From Bordetella genomosp. 7 (GTDB lineage: Bacteria; Pseudomonadota; Gammaproteobacteria; Burkholderiales; Burkholderiaceae_B): a stretch of 64,000 nt of DNA. Both the position numbers and the translations under genes were made by a program. The first letter of the stretch is position 1, and every line of letters begins with the position of its first letter. Location: NCBI RefSeq assembly GCF_002261265.1, contig NZ_NEVK01000006.1:558001-622000 (forward strand). Direction: 5' to 3'. Under the pieces are notes generated by a model. It did no database searches. It saw only the letters and a list, made by a program, of their open reading frames with translations, and had not been told where the DNA came from. This document shows positions 29,026 through 40,189 of this stretch, piece by piece.

Positions 29026-29042
29026 TGCACCATTTGCGTGCC
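29026..29042. promoter_or_regulatory. NtrC-like enhancer site, distal
   Basis: The 17-mer TGCACCATTTGCGTGCC matches 11 of 14 specified bases of TGCACCAnnnTGGTGCA, including the left half TGCACCA. Its centre is about -108 relative to the predicted start, a classic NtrC position. It overlaps the end of a 16-bp perfect palindrome (TGCATTGCGCAATGCA, 29014-29029) that could bind another factor. Confidence 0.6.
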
Positions 29043-29132
29043 GGCTCGCTTTCCCGCGTGCCTTGCGCCCGGCCGGCGCGCGTGCCGTCGCCACGGGCGG
29101 CGTGCGGCCACGCATGGCATGGATATTGCATT

Positions 29133-29149
29133 TCCCTGATGATCAGGGA
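29133..29149. promoter_or_regulatory. 17-bp palindrome over the nasT ribosome-binding site
   Basis: TCCCTGATGATCAGGGA is a perfect inverted repeat (8-bp arms, one central base), 6 bases before the nasT ATG. The right arm contains the AGGGA part of the nasT ribosome-binding site (AGGGAG, 29145-29150). It may be an operator, or an RNA hairpin that hides the ribosome-binding site. No palindromic family was recognised. Confidence 0.5.
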
Positions 29150-29155
29150 GTAGTC

Positions 29156-29752
29156 ATGCTGAAGATCATGCTGTTGAACGATGGGGACGGCCGCGCCGCA
29201 TCACTGCGCGACACGCTGGCGGCGGCCGGCGTGCAGGTGGTTGCCGAGCGTGCGGCCGGCATCGATCTGGCCGAAGCCATCACGCGGCTGGCGCCCGACG
29301 TGGTGCTGATCGATGCGGACGCGGCGGCGCGCGACACGCTCGAAGACATCTGCGTGGCCAGCGAATCCACCGAGCGGCCGGTGGTGATGTTCACGGACGA
29401 CGACAACCGCGAAACCATCCGGGCCGCCCTGCGCGCCGGCGTCGCCGCCTATGTGGTGGGCGCCGTCCCGCCCGAGCGCATCGAACCGCTGTTGACTGTA
29501 GCGATTGAACGCGGGCGGGTCGAGCGGGCGCGCCGCATGGAGCTCGCCGAGGCGCGCCAGCGGCTGGCAGACCGGCAGGCGCTGGAAAAGGCCAAGGGCT
29601 TGCTGATGCAACTGCGCGGGGTCTCTGAAGAGCAGGCGCACCGGCTGTTGCGCGAGCGCGCCATGCAAAGCCGCAAACGGCTGGGCGAGGTGGCGCGCGA
29701 AGTCGTCGACATGGCGCAATGGCTGGGCGCTCAAAGCGGAGGCGGCGCTTAA
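29156..29752 (+). CDS. nasT: NasT-type ANTAR response-regulator antiterminator
   Basis: A 198-residue cytoplasmic RNA-binding antiterminator of nitrate assimilation. The N-terminal half is a receiver-like domain (MLKIMLLNDGD, VVLIDAD). The C-terminal half is an ANTAR three-helix domain: EKAKGLLMQLRGVSEEQAHRLLRERAMQSRKRLGEVA. AGGGAG lies 6 bases before the ATG. It is divergent from the nrtA operon, whose leader has the matching hairpins. The sensor partner NasS is absent from the window; in other bacteria nasS is next to nasT. Confidence 0.93.
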   Translation: MLKIMLLNDGDGRAASLRDTLAAAGVQVVAERAAGIDLAEAITRLAPDVVLIDADAAARDTLEDICVASESTERPVVMFTDDDNRETIRAALRAGVAAYVVGAVPPERIEPLLTVAIERGRVERARRMELAEARQRLADRQALEKAKGLLMQLRGVSEEQAHRLLRERAMQSRKRLGEVAREVVDMAQWLGAQSGGGA

Positions 29753-29856
29753 TCACTTATCGATATATCAATCCAATAAATCAAAAGTTGTAGGGATGTA
29801 AGGCAGTCCCTATGATCGACTGGACCGATTGCGGGCACACCCGCTGGCTGATGTTC

Positions 29857-31272
29857 ATGAAGCTCTTTCCTCTATTTGCCGATCTGCAGGGCCGCCGCGT
29901 TCTCGTGGTGGGCGGCGGCGAGATCGCGGCGCGCAAAGTGCAGTTGCTGCTCGAAGCATCGGCCGACGTACACGTGGGAGCGCCGGAACTGGCGCCCCAA
30001 TTGACCGAATGGGCGCAACAAGGACGCATACATGTGCTGTCCGGCACGTTCCGGCCCGAGTGGCTCGATGGCGCGTGGCTGGCGGTGGCCGCCACCGACG
30101 ATCGCGCCGTCAATGCCGCCGTGGCCGAGGCTGCCGGGGCCCGCCGCATTTTCAGCAACGTGGTGGACGATGCAGAGCTGTCGTCATTCCAGGTGCCGTC
30201 CATCGTCGACCGCTCGCCGCTTATCGTGGCCATCTCGTCCTCGGGGGTGGCCCCCGTGCTGGCGCGGCGGCTGCGCGAGCGCGTGGAATCGATGTTCGAC
30301 CATTCGCTGGGCGCGCTCGCCTCGCTGGCGGCGCGCTACCGGCCTCGCATACGCGCCGCCCGGCCCGGCCTGAAGCAACGGCGCGCCTTCTACGACTGGC
30401 TGCTCGACGGCCCGGTGGCCGCCCTGCTGCGCCAGCAGCAGCCCGACGAAGCGGCGCGCGTGCTGGACGAAGAACTGGCGCGTCCGCAACCCCGGAGCCA
30501 GGGCAGCGTCGTGCTGGTCGGCGCGGGCCCGGGCGACCCGGGGCTGCTGACGCTCAAGGCCCTGCGCGCCCTGAACGAGGCCGATGTCATTCTGTACGAC
30601 CGCCTGGTCAGCCCGGCGGTGCTGTCGCTGGCCAGGCGCGACGCCGACCGCATCGCGGTAGGCAAGCGTCCCGGCGAAGACCACGACGCCACGCAGGCGC
30701 GCATCCACGCCCTGCTGGTAGAGCACGCGCGCGCCGGCCGGCGCGTTGTGCGCCTGAAGGGCGGTGACGCGTTCATTTTCGGCCGGGGAGGCGAAGAACT
30801 GGAGCACTTGCGCGCCCACCAGGTGCCTTTTGAAGTCGTGCCGGGCATTACCGCCGCGCTGGCCTGCGCAGCCTATGCCGGCATTCCGCTGACCCACCGC
30901 GAGCATGCGCAGTCCGTCACGCTGGTTACCGCGCATTGCCGCGAAGACGAAGACACGCTGGACTGGGCAGGCCTGACCCGCGCCCACCAGACGCTGGCGT
31001 TCTACATGGGGGTGGGGCAACTGGAAACCCTGTCGTCTCGCCTGATCAGGCACGGCCGCGCGGGCAGCACGCCATTTGCCCTGGTAGAAAACGGCAGCCG
31101 GCCCGAACAACGGGTGGTCAGCGGACAGTTGCAGGACCTGGCCCGCGTGGCCCGCCGCCACGACGTGCGATCGCCGGCGCTATTGATCGTGGGCGAGGTC
31201 GCCGCGCTGGCCGACTCGCTGCACTGGTACGGCCGGCACCTGCCGGATACGCGCGCGGCTCTGGCCGCCTGA
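29857..31272 (+). CDS. cysG: Siroheme synthase CysG
   Basis: A 471-residue trifunctional enzyme making siroheme from uroporphyrinogen III, the cofactor for NirB. The N-terminal dehydrogenase/ferrochelatase part has [20 protein letters not shown] and [16 protein letters not shown]; the C-terminal methyltransferase has [16 protein letters not shown] and [18 protein letters not shown]. The ATG at 29857 (MKLFPLF) matches family starts; earlier ATGs at 29851 and 29812 add up to 15 codons with no family match. It follows nasT by about 100 bases on the same strand, which links siroheme supply to nitrate use. Confidence 0.93.
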   Translation: MKLFPLFADLQGRRVLVVGGGEIAARKVQLLLEASADVHVGAPELAPQLTEWAQQGRIHVLSGTFRPEWLDGAWLAVAATDDRAVNAAVAEAAGARRIFSNVVDDAELSSFQVPSIVDRSPLIVAISSSGVAPVLARRLRERVESMFDHSLGALASLAARYRPRIRAARPGLKQRRAFYDWLLDGPVAALLRQQQPDEAARVLDEELARPQPRSQGSVVLVGAGPGDPGLLTLKALRALNEADVILYDRLVSPAVLSLARRDADRIAVGKRPGEDHDATQARIHALLVEHARAGRRVVRLKGGDAFIFGRGGEELEHLRAHQVPFEVVPGITAALACAAYAGIPLTHREHAQSVTLVTAHCREDEDTLDWAGLTRAHQTLAFYMGVGQLETLSSRLIRHGRAGSTPFALVENGSRPEQRVVSGQLQDLARVARRHDVRSPALLIVGEVAALADSLHWYGRHLPDTRAALAA

Positions 31273-31277
31273 CACTC

Positions 31278-31293
31278 GCCGGCGCGCGCCGGC
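31278..31293. terminator. GC hairpin between convergent cysG and upp
   Basis: GCCGGCGCGCGCCGGC is a perfect 16-bp palindrome in the 31-base gap between the cysG and upp stops. There is no T-run on either side, so it is a weak or factor-dependent stop at best. Confidence 0.4.
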
Positions 31294-31303
31294 CCCGGCG
31301 CCG

Positions 31304-31942
31304 TTATTCGGGCTTCTGCTTGGTGCCGAATATGCGGTCGCCCGCATCGCCCAGGCCCGGCATGATATACCCGTGCTCGTTGAGGCCTTCGTCGATCGAC
31401 GCGGTGTAGATATGCACGTCCGGGTGGCTGTCGAGCACCGCCTTGATGCCGACCGGCGCGGCCACCAGCACCAGCGCACGGATCTCGCGGCAGCCCGCGC
31501 GCTTGAGCATGTCGATGGCGGCCACCATCGAGCCGCCCGTGGCCAGCATGGGATCGACTATCAGCGCCAGGCGCTGGTCCAGCTCGCCCACCAGGCGTTC
31601 AAGGTAGGTATGCGCCTGCAGCGTCTCTTCGTTGCGCGCAACACCCACGACGCTTACCTTGGCCCCGGGGATCAGGCTGAGCACGCCATCCAGCATGCCG
31701 ATGCCGGCGCGCAGGATGGGCACCACCGTCACCTTCTTGCCCGCGATTTTCTCGACCTTCACAGTGCCGCACCAGCCTTCGACGGTGGACTCGGCCAGCG
31801 GCAGGTCTTTGGACGCCTCGTAAGTCAGCAGTGCGCCGACTTCTTGGGAAAGTTCGCGAAAGCTCTTGGTGCTGAGGTCGGCGCGGCGCATGATCCCGAG
31901 CTTGTGGCGGATCAGCGGATGGCGGATTTCGTGCACGGGCAT
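31304..31942 (-). CDS. upp: Uracil phosphoribosyltransferase
   Basis: A 212-residue salvage enzyme making UMP from uracil and PRPP. It carries [13 protein letters not shown], the PRPP loop [12 protein letters not shown] and the C-terminal [12 protein letters not shown] uracil region. Length and start (ATG at 31942) match the family. The upstream neighbour on this strand is dacB, 86 bases away, an unlikely functional pair. Confidence 0.97.
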   Translation of the reverse strand: MPVHEIRHPLIRHKLGIMRRADLSTKSFRELSQEVGALLTYEASKDLPLAESTVEGWCGTVKVEKIAGKKVTVVPILRAGIGMLDGVLSLIPGAKVSVVGVARNEETLQAHTYLERLVGELDQRLALIVDPMLATGGSMVAAIDMLKRAGCREIRALVLVAAPVGIKAVLDSHPDVHIYTASIDEGLNEHGYIMPGLGDAGDRIFGTKQKPE

Positions 31943-32028
31943 GTGCGGAGGTCTCCAGGAAACAATAAAGGCGGCGTGCGCGGGCGCGCCAGACAGCGCA
32001 ATCGTAAACCGTCTGGAGCCCCGGCGGC

Positions 32029-33471
32029 CTACTGGCCGGCCAACCAGGCGATCAGCGCGTCGTCAAAGGGCCGCACGGCGGCCGCGTCGGGATGGTTGAC
32101 GATGCTGACCACCACATAGCGCTTGCCGCTGGCCCCCATGACGTACCCGGCCACTGCCCGCACATCGCGCAGCGAGCCGGTTTTCAGGTGCGCCATGCCG
32201 GCCGTGGATTCGTCTTTTAGGCGGCGGCGCATGGTGCCATCGACGCCGGCGATGGCCAGCGACGACACGAATTCCGGCATCATGGGCGTCTGCCACGCCA
32301 GGGTCAGCATCGACGCCAGGCTCTCGGCCGAGACGCGCGCCTCGCGCGACAGCCCGGAGCCGTTGTCCATGATGAGCTCGGGCATGTGCAGGCCCTGCCC
32401 GGCCAGCACTGCCTTGGCCACGGCCTCGCTGCTGTCGGTGGTGGCGGGCCGGCGGCCGCGTTCGGCGCCCAGCGTCAGCAACAGGGTGCGCGCCATGACG
32501 TTGTTGCTGCGCTTGTTGATCTGGCGGATGGCTTCGCCCAGGGGGCGCGATTCGTGCGTGGCCAGCGCCACGGCATCGCCCGGCACCATGCCCGTGCGGA
32601 TGCGGCCCGTAAACGTGCCGCCCAGTTCGCGCCACAGTACACGGAACAGCGATTCGGCAAACTCGGGTTGCGACAGCGCCAGGCGATACAGGCTGAATTC
32701 CCCGCAGGAGCCGGCCACCGTGCCGCCCAGCCGGATCGACACGCCCTGCTGGGTCAGGATGGGCTCGGTGGTGACTACGGGCGGGCCGGGGCAACGGATT
32801 TCGCTCCAGTCGACCTGCCCTTCGATGCGCAGGCCGGGCAGCGGCGGGTCGATGATCGGCACCCATTTCCGTGCCACGTGGTCGGGCGTGAACAGCAGCC
32901 GCAGGGCGCCGAAACCCACCATCAATGCGTCCGGGCTGGCGTTGTAGGCCCGGTCGGGCGCGCCGTCGAAGGCCCCGGGGTCGATGGCCACCTGCCCGAA
33001 AATGCTGCGGTCGACGACCAGGTCGTTGATCTTTTTTACCCCGCGCAGCCGCAGTTCGCGCAGCAACGCCCAGAGGTCCTGCACCAGCAGGTAGGGATCG
33101 CCGCCCGCTCGCAGGTACAGCGGGCCAGGCAATGCGCCTTGCGCGTCGGGCCGCGCGCCGGGCTCGGTCAGGAATTCGGTGCGCCAGACATAGTTCGGCC
33201 CCAGTTCGGACAGCGCCGCCCAGGTCGTGACCAGCTTCATGACCGATGCGGGATTGCGCGGCTCTTGCGCGTTGACCGCCACGATGCGGTGTCCGCCGAG
33301 TTCCTGCACCACCAGCGACAGCGCCGACGACGGCAGTCCGGATGCCTTCCAGGCGCGGCTCAGTTCATCGGGCAGGCCCTGCGCCTGGGCTGCCAGGGTT
33401 GCGCCCAGCAGCGCGCACGCCGCCAGCCATCGCCCGAACCGCCCCGCCCGCCGAACCACCCCTGCCGCCAT
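32029..33471 (-). CDS. dacB: D-alanyl-D-alanine carboxypeptidase/endopeptidase (PBP4, class C)
   Basis: A 480-residue periplasmic penicillin-binding protein that trims and cuts peptidoglycan cross-links. The three active-site motifs are present: SVMK near residue 60, SNN in KRSNNVMA and KTG in [10 protein letters not shown] signal peptide starts at the ATG at 33471 ([21 protein letters not shown]); an upstream ATG at 33513 would add 14 codons without changing the signal. It is divergent from queA with a 159-base gap. Confidence 0.94.
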   Translation of the reverse strand: MAAGVVRRAGRFGRWLAACALLGATLAAQAQGLPDELSRAWKASGLPSSALSLVVQELGGHRIVAVNAQEPRNPASVMKLVTTWAALSELGPNYVWRTEFLTEPGARPDAQGALPGPLYLRAGGDPYLLVQDLWALLRELRLRGVKKINDLVVDRSIFGQVAIDPGAFDGAPDRAYNASPDALMVGFGALRLLFTPDHVARKWVPIIDPPLPGLRIEGQVDWSEIRCPGPPVVTTEPILTQQGVSIRLGGTVAGSCGEFSLYRLALSQPEFAESLFRVLWRELGGTFTGRIRTGMVPGDAVALATHESRPLGEAIRQINKRSNNVMARTLLLTLGAERGRRPATTDSSEAVAKAVLAGQGLHMPELIMDNGSGLSREARVSAESLASMLTLAWQTPMMPEFVSSLAIAGVDGTMRRRLKDESTAGMAHLKTGSLRDVRAVAGYVMGASGKRYVVVSIVNHPDAAAVRPFDDALIAWLAGQ

Positions 33472-33630
33472 ACCGTGCCCACCATGCTGCCGTTGTGTCG
33501 AAAACGCAAGCATACAGAAACCTGGCGCCCCCGCGGAAAGGCGGCGGCCGCGCCAGCCGGCGCAGCTACAATACCCCGCTGTTTGCGCCGCCGCGCCCGC
33601 GGCCCCGCGCGCTTTACCTGATCTCCCCGC

Positions 33631-35822
<2,192 letters not shown>

Positions 35823-35861
35823 CCCCGGCCGCGGCGCCGTCGAGTCCGTGCGGCCCGTACG

Positions 35862-35966
35862 GCCCGGGCAGGCGTGTTGGGCGGCGGGGCAGCCTGCGCA
35901 GCAGGCCGAGGGCGCCTGCATGCGCCCGAGCCCGACGCACGTACGCCGGCCCCCGCCTGCCCGGGC
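35862..35966. repeat. Long inverted repeat in the tgt-yajC gap
   Basis: GCCCGGGCAGGCG at 35862-35874 is an exact reverse complement of CGCCTGCCCGGGC at 35954-35966. The pairing continues outward with a 9-base insertion (CCGTGCGGCCC near 35846-35856 against CCGCACGGG at 35966-35974), giving a stem of over 20 bp with a loop of about 80 bases. The gap is 295 bases and has no gene; the rest is GC-rich and unremarkable. Confidence 0.65.
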
Positions 35967-36117
35967 CGCACGGGACGCCCCCAGGCGCGCCGCCCGCCTA
36001 TACCCCGCCCAACATCGCTACAATAGTCGGCTTGCCCTGTCCAAGGCTCGCGCGGGGACGGGCGCAGAACATATATTTCCCATAACCTGACCCGAACAAT
36101 CCATTCAGGAGATTTCC

Positions 36118-36462
36118 ATGTCCGTAATCGACACCGCCGGCCTCGTGCTGGCCCAGGCAGCCCCCGCCGAGGGCAGCGCGCTGATGGGAATGCTGCCCAT
36201 CGTGCTGATGTTCGTGATCCTGTATTTCCTGATGATCCGTCCGCAGATGAAGCGCCAGAAAGAACACCGCAACCTGGTCAGCAACCTGGCCAAGGGCGAC
36301 GAAGTCATGACGGCGGGGGGCATGCTGGGCCGGGTGTCCAAGGTCACCGACACCTATATCAACCTCGAAGTCGCGCAACTGGCCGACAAGCCCGTCGAAG
36401 TGGTAATGCAGAAGACCTCGGTATCCGCGGTACTGCCCAAGGGAACCATCAAAGACCTGTAA
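36118..36462 (+). CDS. yajC: Sec translocon accessory protein YajC
   Basis: A 114-residue inner-membrane partner of SecDF. There is one transmembrane helix (MLPIVLMFVILYFLMIRPQ) followed by the conserved KRQKEHRNLVSNLAKGDEV and MTAGGMLGRV. The ATG follows AGGAG 6 bases upstream. An intrinsic terminator follows at 36473-36497, before secD. Confidence 0.96.
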   Translation: MSVIDTAGLVLAQAAPAEGSALMGMLPIVLMFVILYFLMIRPQMKRQKEHRNLVSNLAKGDEVMTAGGMLGRVSKVTDTYINLEVAQLADKPVEVVMQKTSVSAVLPKGTIKDL

Positions 36463-36472
36463 GCGTCATACC

Positions 36473-36497
36473 AGGCCCTCGCCCGAGGGCCTTTTTT
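36473..36497 (+). terminator. Intrinsic terminator between yajC and secD
   Basis: AGGCCCTC pairs with GAGGGCCT around a GCCC loop, followed by TTTTTT. It sits inside the 66-base yajC-secD gap of a cluster that is usually co-transcribed, so it probably reduces, not ends, transcription into secDF. Confidence 0.85.
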
Positions 36498-36528
36498 CGT
36501 CCTTTCCACGCATCACACCTAGCCGCCA

Positions 36529-38409
36529 ATGAACCGCTATCCCCTCTGGAAGTACATTACGGTGCTGGTCGCGGTCGTTATCGGCCTGCTTTACACCCTG
36601 CCCAATTTCTATGGCGAATCGCCCGCGGTGCAAGTGTCCAGCGCCAAGGCCACCGTCAAGGTCGACAACGCCACGCTGGGCCGTGTCGAACAGATACTGG
36701 CCGACGGCGGCGTAACGGCCACCAGCGTCTATTACGAGCAGAACGGCGCCCTGGGCACCATCCGCGCGCGCTTCCCGTCCACCGACGTACAGCTGCAGGC
36801 GCGTGACCTTCTCGAAAAATCGCTCAACCCGGTCGCCGACGACCCGCAATACACCGTGGCCCTGAACCTGCTGCCCGCCTCGCCGCCCTGGATGCGCGCG
36901 CTGGGCTGGTTCGAGCCCAAGCCCATGTACCTGGGGCTGGATCTGCGCGGCGGCGTGCACTTCCTGCTGCAGGTCGACATGCAGGGCGCGCTCACCGCGC
37001 GTTACGACTCGCTTGCAGGCGACGTGCGCACCATCCTGCGCGACGAAAAACTGCCCAGCCGCGGCGTCGAGCGCTCCGGCACGTCGGTGGTCGCCACCTT
37101 CGCCAGCGCCGACGAGCGCGACCGCGCCTATGCCACCCTGCGCAGCCGCCTGCCCGACCTGCAATTCACCGAAACCGAAGACGCCGGCCGTCCCGCACTG
37201 GTCGGCGCCCTGAGCCCTGCCGCGATCACCCGCGTACAAGATTCCGCGCTCAAGCAGAACATCAACACCCTGCACAATCGCATCAACGAACTGGGCGTGG
37301 CCGAACCGGTCATCCAGCAGCAGGGCTCAGACCGCATCGTCGTGCAACTTCCCGGCGTGCAAGACGTGGCCAAGGCCAAGGAACTGCTCGGCCGCACCGC
37401 CACGCTCGAAATCCGCATGGTCGATGACTCGCCGGCCGCGCAATCGGCGCTGGCAAGCGGCACCGTGCCGTTCGGCCTGGAACGCTACAACGACCGCGAC
37501 GGGCGCCCCATCCTGGTGCGCCGCCAGGTCGTCCTTACCGGCGAAAACCTGCAGGACGCCCAGCCGGGGCGCGATTCGCAAACCCAGCAGGCCGCCGTGC
37601 ACCTGACGCTCGACAGCAAGGGCGCGCGCATCTTCCGCGACGTCACCCGCGACAACGTCGGCAAGCGCATGGCCATCCTGCTGTTCGAAAACGGCAAGGG
37701 CGAAGTCGTCACCGCTCCGGTAATCCGCAGCGAAATCGCCGGGGGGCAGGTGCAGATATCCGGCAGCATGACCGCCGAAGAAGCCGCCGACACGGCGCTG
37801 CTGCTGCGCGCAGGCGCCCTGGCCGCGCCCATGTCCATCATCGAAGAGCGCACCATCGGCCCCAGCCTGGGCGCCGACAACATCGCCAAGGGCTTCCATT
37901 CCACCCTTTACGGGTTCCTGGCCATCGCCGTCTTCATCATCCTGTACTACCACCTGTTCGGGGTGTTCTCCACCATCGGCCTGACGATGAACGTGCTGCT
38001 GCTGCTGGCCCTGCTGTCCATGCTGCAGGCCACGCTGACGCTGCCCGGCATCGCGGCCATCGCGCTCACCCTGGGCATGGCCATCGACTCGAACGTGCTC
38101 ATCAACGAGCGCATCCGCGAAGAACTGCGCAACGGCGCCACGCCGCAGCAGGCCATCCACCACGGCTTCGAGCGCGCCTGGGGCACCATCCTGGACTCGA
38201 ACCTCACCACGCTCATCGTGGGGCTGGCCCTGCTGGCCTTCGGCTCGGGCCCGGTGCGCGGCTTTGCCGTGGTGCATTGCCTGGGTATCGCCACGTCGAT
38301 GTTCACATCGGTGGTCGGCGTGCGCGCCCTGGCCAACCTGTGGTACGGCCGCAAAAAGAAACTTGCCAAGATTTCCATCGGCACCGTCTGGAAACCCAAG
38401 ACAAACTGA
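36529..38409 (+). CDS. secD: Protein translocase subunit SecD
   Basis: A 626-residue inner-membrane protein that, with SecF, uses the proton-motive force to pull exported proteins through SecYEG. One N-terminal helix (VLVAVVIGLLYTLPNF), the periplasmic P1 domain with LGLDLRGGVHFLLQVD, then five C-terminal helices with GIAAIALTLGMAIDSNVLINERIREEL are visible. Length is usual (about 615). Starts at the ATG at 36529. Confidence 0.97.
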   Translation: MNRYPLWKYITVLVAVVIGLLYTLPNFYGESPAVQVSSAKATVKVDNATLGRVEQILADGGVTATSVYYEQNGALGTIRARFPSTDVQLQARDLLEKSLNPVADDPQYTVALNLLPASPPWMRALGWFEPKPMYLGLDLRGGVHFLLQVDMQGALTARYDSLAGDVRTILRDEKLPSRGVERSGTSVVATFASADERDRAYATLRSRLPDLQFTETEDAGRPALVGALSPAAITRVQDSALKQNINTLHNRINELGVAEPVIQQQGSDRIVVQLPGVQDVAKAKELLGRTATLEIRMVDDSPAAQSALASGTVPFGLERYNDRDGRPILVRRQVVLTGENLQDAQPGRDSQTQQAAVHLTLDSKGARIFRDVTRDNVGKRMAILLFENGKGEVVTAPVIRSEIAGGQVQISGSMTAEEAADTALLLRAGALAAPMSIIEERTIGPSLGADNIAKGFHSTLYGFLAIAVFIILYYHLFGVFSTIGLTMNVLLLLALLSMLQATLTLPGIAAIALTLGMAIDSNVLINERIREELRNGATPQQAIHHGFERAWGTILDSNLTTLIVGLALLAFGSGPVRGFAVVHCLGIATSMFTSVVGVRALANLWYGRKKKLAKISIGTVWKPKTN

Positions 38410-38459
38410 TCCCGCGCCGGGCGGCATACTCGCCCGGCCGATAAGAAGCAAGGCAGAAC

Positions 38460-39392
38460 ATGGAATTTTTCCGCATTCACCGCACCATACCGTTCATGCG
38501 CCATGCCCTGGTGCTGAACCTGATCAGCCTGATCACGTTCGTGGCGGCGGTGTTCTTCATCGTCACGCGCGGCTTTCACCTGTCGATCGAGTTCACCGGC
38601 GGCACGGTCATGGAAGTGGGCTACGCGCAAACCGTGCAGCTCGACGGCGTGCGCAGCGCCGTGTCCGGGCTGGGATACACCGACTTCCAGGTGCAGAACT
38701 TCGGCACCTCGCGCGATGTCATGATACGGCTGCCCGTTACCGAAGGGCAGACGTCTGCCACGCAAAGCGAAGCCGTCATGGGCGCACTCAAGGCAGTCGA
38801 CCCTTCGGCCGAATTGCGCCGCGTCGAGTTCGTGGGCCCGCAGGTGGGCCAGGAACTGCTGCACAACGGCCTGATGGCGCTGCTGTTCGTCGTGATCGGC
38901 ATCATGGTGTACCTGGGCTTTCGCTTCGAATGGAAATTCGCGGTGGCCGGGGTCATTGCCAACCTGCACGACGTGGTCATCATCCTGGGCTTCTTCGCCT
39001 TCTTCCAGTGGGAATTCTCGCTGGCGGTGCTGGCCGGCGTACTGGCGGTGCTGGGCTATTCCGTGAACGAATCCGTGGTCATCATGGACCGCATCCGCGA
39101 GAACTTCCGCAAGCAACGCAAGGCCAGCGTGCAGGAAGTCATCAACAGCGCCATCACGCAAACCATCTCGCGCACCATCATCACCCACGGCTCGACCCAG
39201 ATGATGGTGCTGGCCATGCTGTTTTTCGGCGGCCCGTCGCTGCACTACTTTTCGCTGGCCCTGACGATCGGCATCTGGTTCGGCATTTATTCGTCGGTAT
39301 TCGTGGCGGCCGCCCTGGCCATGTGGATGGGCGTCAAGCGCGAAGACCTCGTCAAACCCGTCAAGAAAGAAGGCGAGCCCGAGGCGCCCTGA
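38460..39392 (+). CDS. secF: Protein translocase subunit SecF
   Basis: A 310-residue partner of SecD. The family signatures EFTGGTVMEV near the N-terminus, FRFEWKFAVAGVIANLHDVV, GYSVNESVVIMDRIRENFRK and six predicted helices are present. It follows secD by 50 bases. It ends in a charged tail (KREDLVKPVKKEGEPEAP), and a binding-protein gene follows on the same strand. Confidence 0.97.
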   Translation: MEFFRIHRTIPFMRHALVLNLISLITFVAAVFFIVTRGFHLSIEFTGGTVMEVGYAQTVQLDGVRSAVSGLGYTDFQVQNFGTSRDVMIRLPVTEGQTSATQSEAVMGALKAVDPSAELRRVEFVGPQVGQELLHNGLMALLFVVIGIMVYLGFRFEWKFAVAGVIANLHDVVIILGFFAFFQWEFSLAVLAGVLAVLGYSVNESVVIMDRIRENFRKQRKASVQEVINSAITQTISRTIITHGSTQMMVLAMLFFGGPSLHYFSLALTIGIWFGIYSSVFVAAALAMWMGVKREDLVKPVKKEGEPEAP

Positions 39393-39427
39393 GCCTGCGC
39401 GCCGCCTCCCTGGCCACGACAATCACC

Positions 39428-40165
39428 ATGACCCTCGACGCCCAGACCATCCAGGCCTTTACGCCCACCGGCAAGTTGCGGGCCTCGATCAACCTGGGCA
39501 ATCCCATCCTGGCCGGCCGCGACCCGTCCGGCCAGCCTGCGGGTGTCTCGATCGACCTGGCCCGCGCCTTCGCGCAGCGCCTGGGGGTGGAACTGGAACT
39601 GGTCGTGTGGGACAGCGCCGGCAAGTCCGTGGAAGCGGTTGCCGCCGAACAGGCCGATATCGGGTTCTTCGCCATCGACCCCGTGCGCGGCGCAGACATC
39701 GCGTTTACCGATGCGTACGTGCTTATCGAAGGCGCCTATCTGGTGCGCAACAGCTCGCCGCTGCAACAAGGCACCGAAGTCGACCGGGCAGACGTGCGCG
39801 TCATGGTGGGCAAGGGCAGCGCGTACGACCTGTACCTGACGCGCGAGCTCAAGCAGGCCCGGATCCTGCGGGCTCCGACCTCGCCTGCGGTGGTCGACGA
39901 ATTCCTGGCGCAGGACGCCGACGTCGCCGCCGGCGTGAAGCAGCAGCTCGAAGCCGACATGAACCGCCTGCCGGGCCTGCGCCTGCTGCCGGGCAGCTTC
40001 ATGGTCATCCGCCAGGCCATGGGCACGCCCAAAAGCCGCGGCCCCCAGGCGGCCGCAACACTGCGCGCGTTCGTCGAAGACATGAAAGCCAGCGGCTTCG
40101 TCGCCCAGGCGCTGCAGCGCCACCAAATCCAAGGCGCCGCCGTCGCACCGCCCGCGACCGCATAA
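39428..40165 (+). CDS. Family-3 solute-binding-protein-like protein without signal peptide
   Basis: A 245-residue protein with the periplasmic binding-protein family 3 fold: RASINLGNPILAGRDPSGQPAGVSIDLARAFAQRLG, then VDRADVRVMVGKGSAYDLYLTREL. The N-terminus (TLDAQTIQAFTPTGKL) has no signal peptide; the other in-frame codons upstream are inside secF. So it would be cytoplasmic, unusual for this fold, unless exported otherwise. The ligand is unknown. It follows secF by 35 bases, and its stop faces hairpin array 4. Confidence 0.82.
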   Translation: MTLDAQTIQAFTPTGKLRASINLGNPILAGRDPSGQPAGVSIDLARAFAQRLGVELELVVWDSAGKSVEAVAAEQADIGFFAIDPVRGADIAFTDAYVLIEGAYLVRNSSPLQQGTEVDRADVRVMVGKGSAYDLYLTRELKQARILRAPTSPAVVDEFLAQDADVAAGVKQQLEADMNRLPGLRLLPGSFMVIRQAMGTPKSRGPQAAATLRAFVEDMKASGFVAQALQRHQIQGAAVAPPATA

Positions 40166-40189
40166 AAGGTGCCCGACTCCCCTGCGGAA

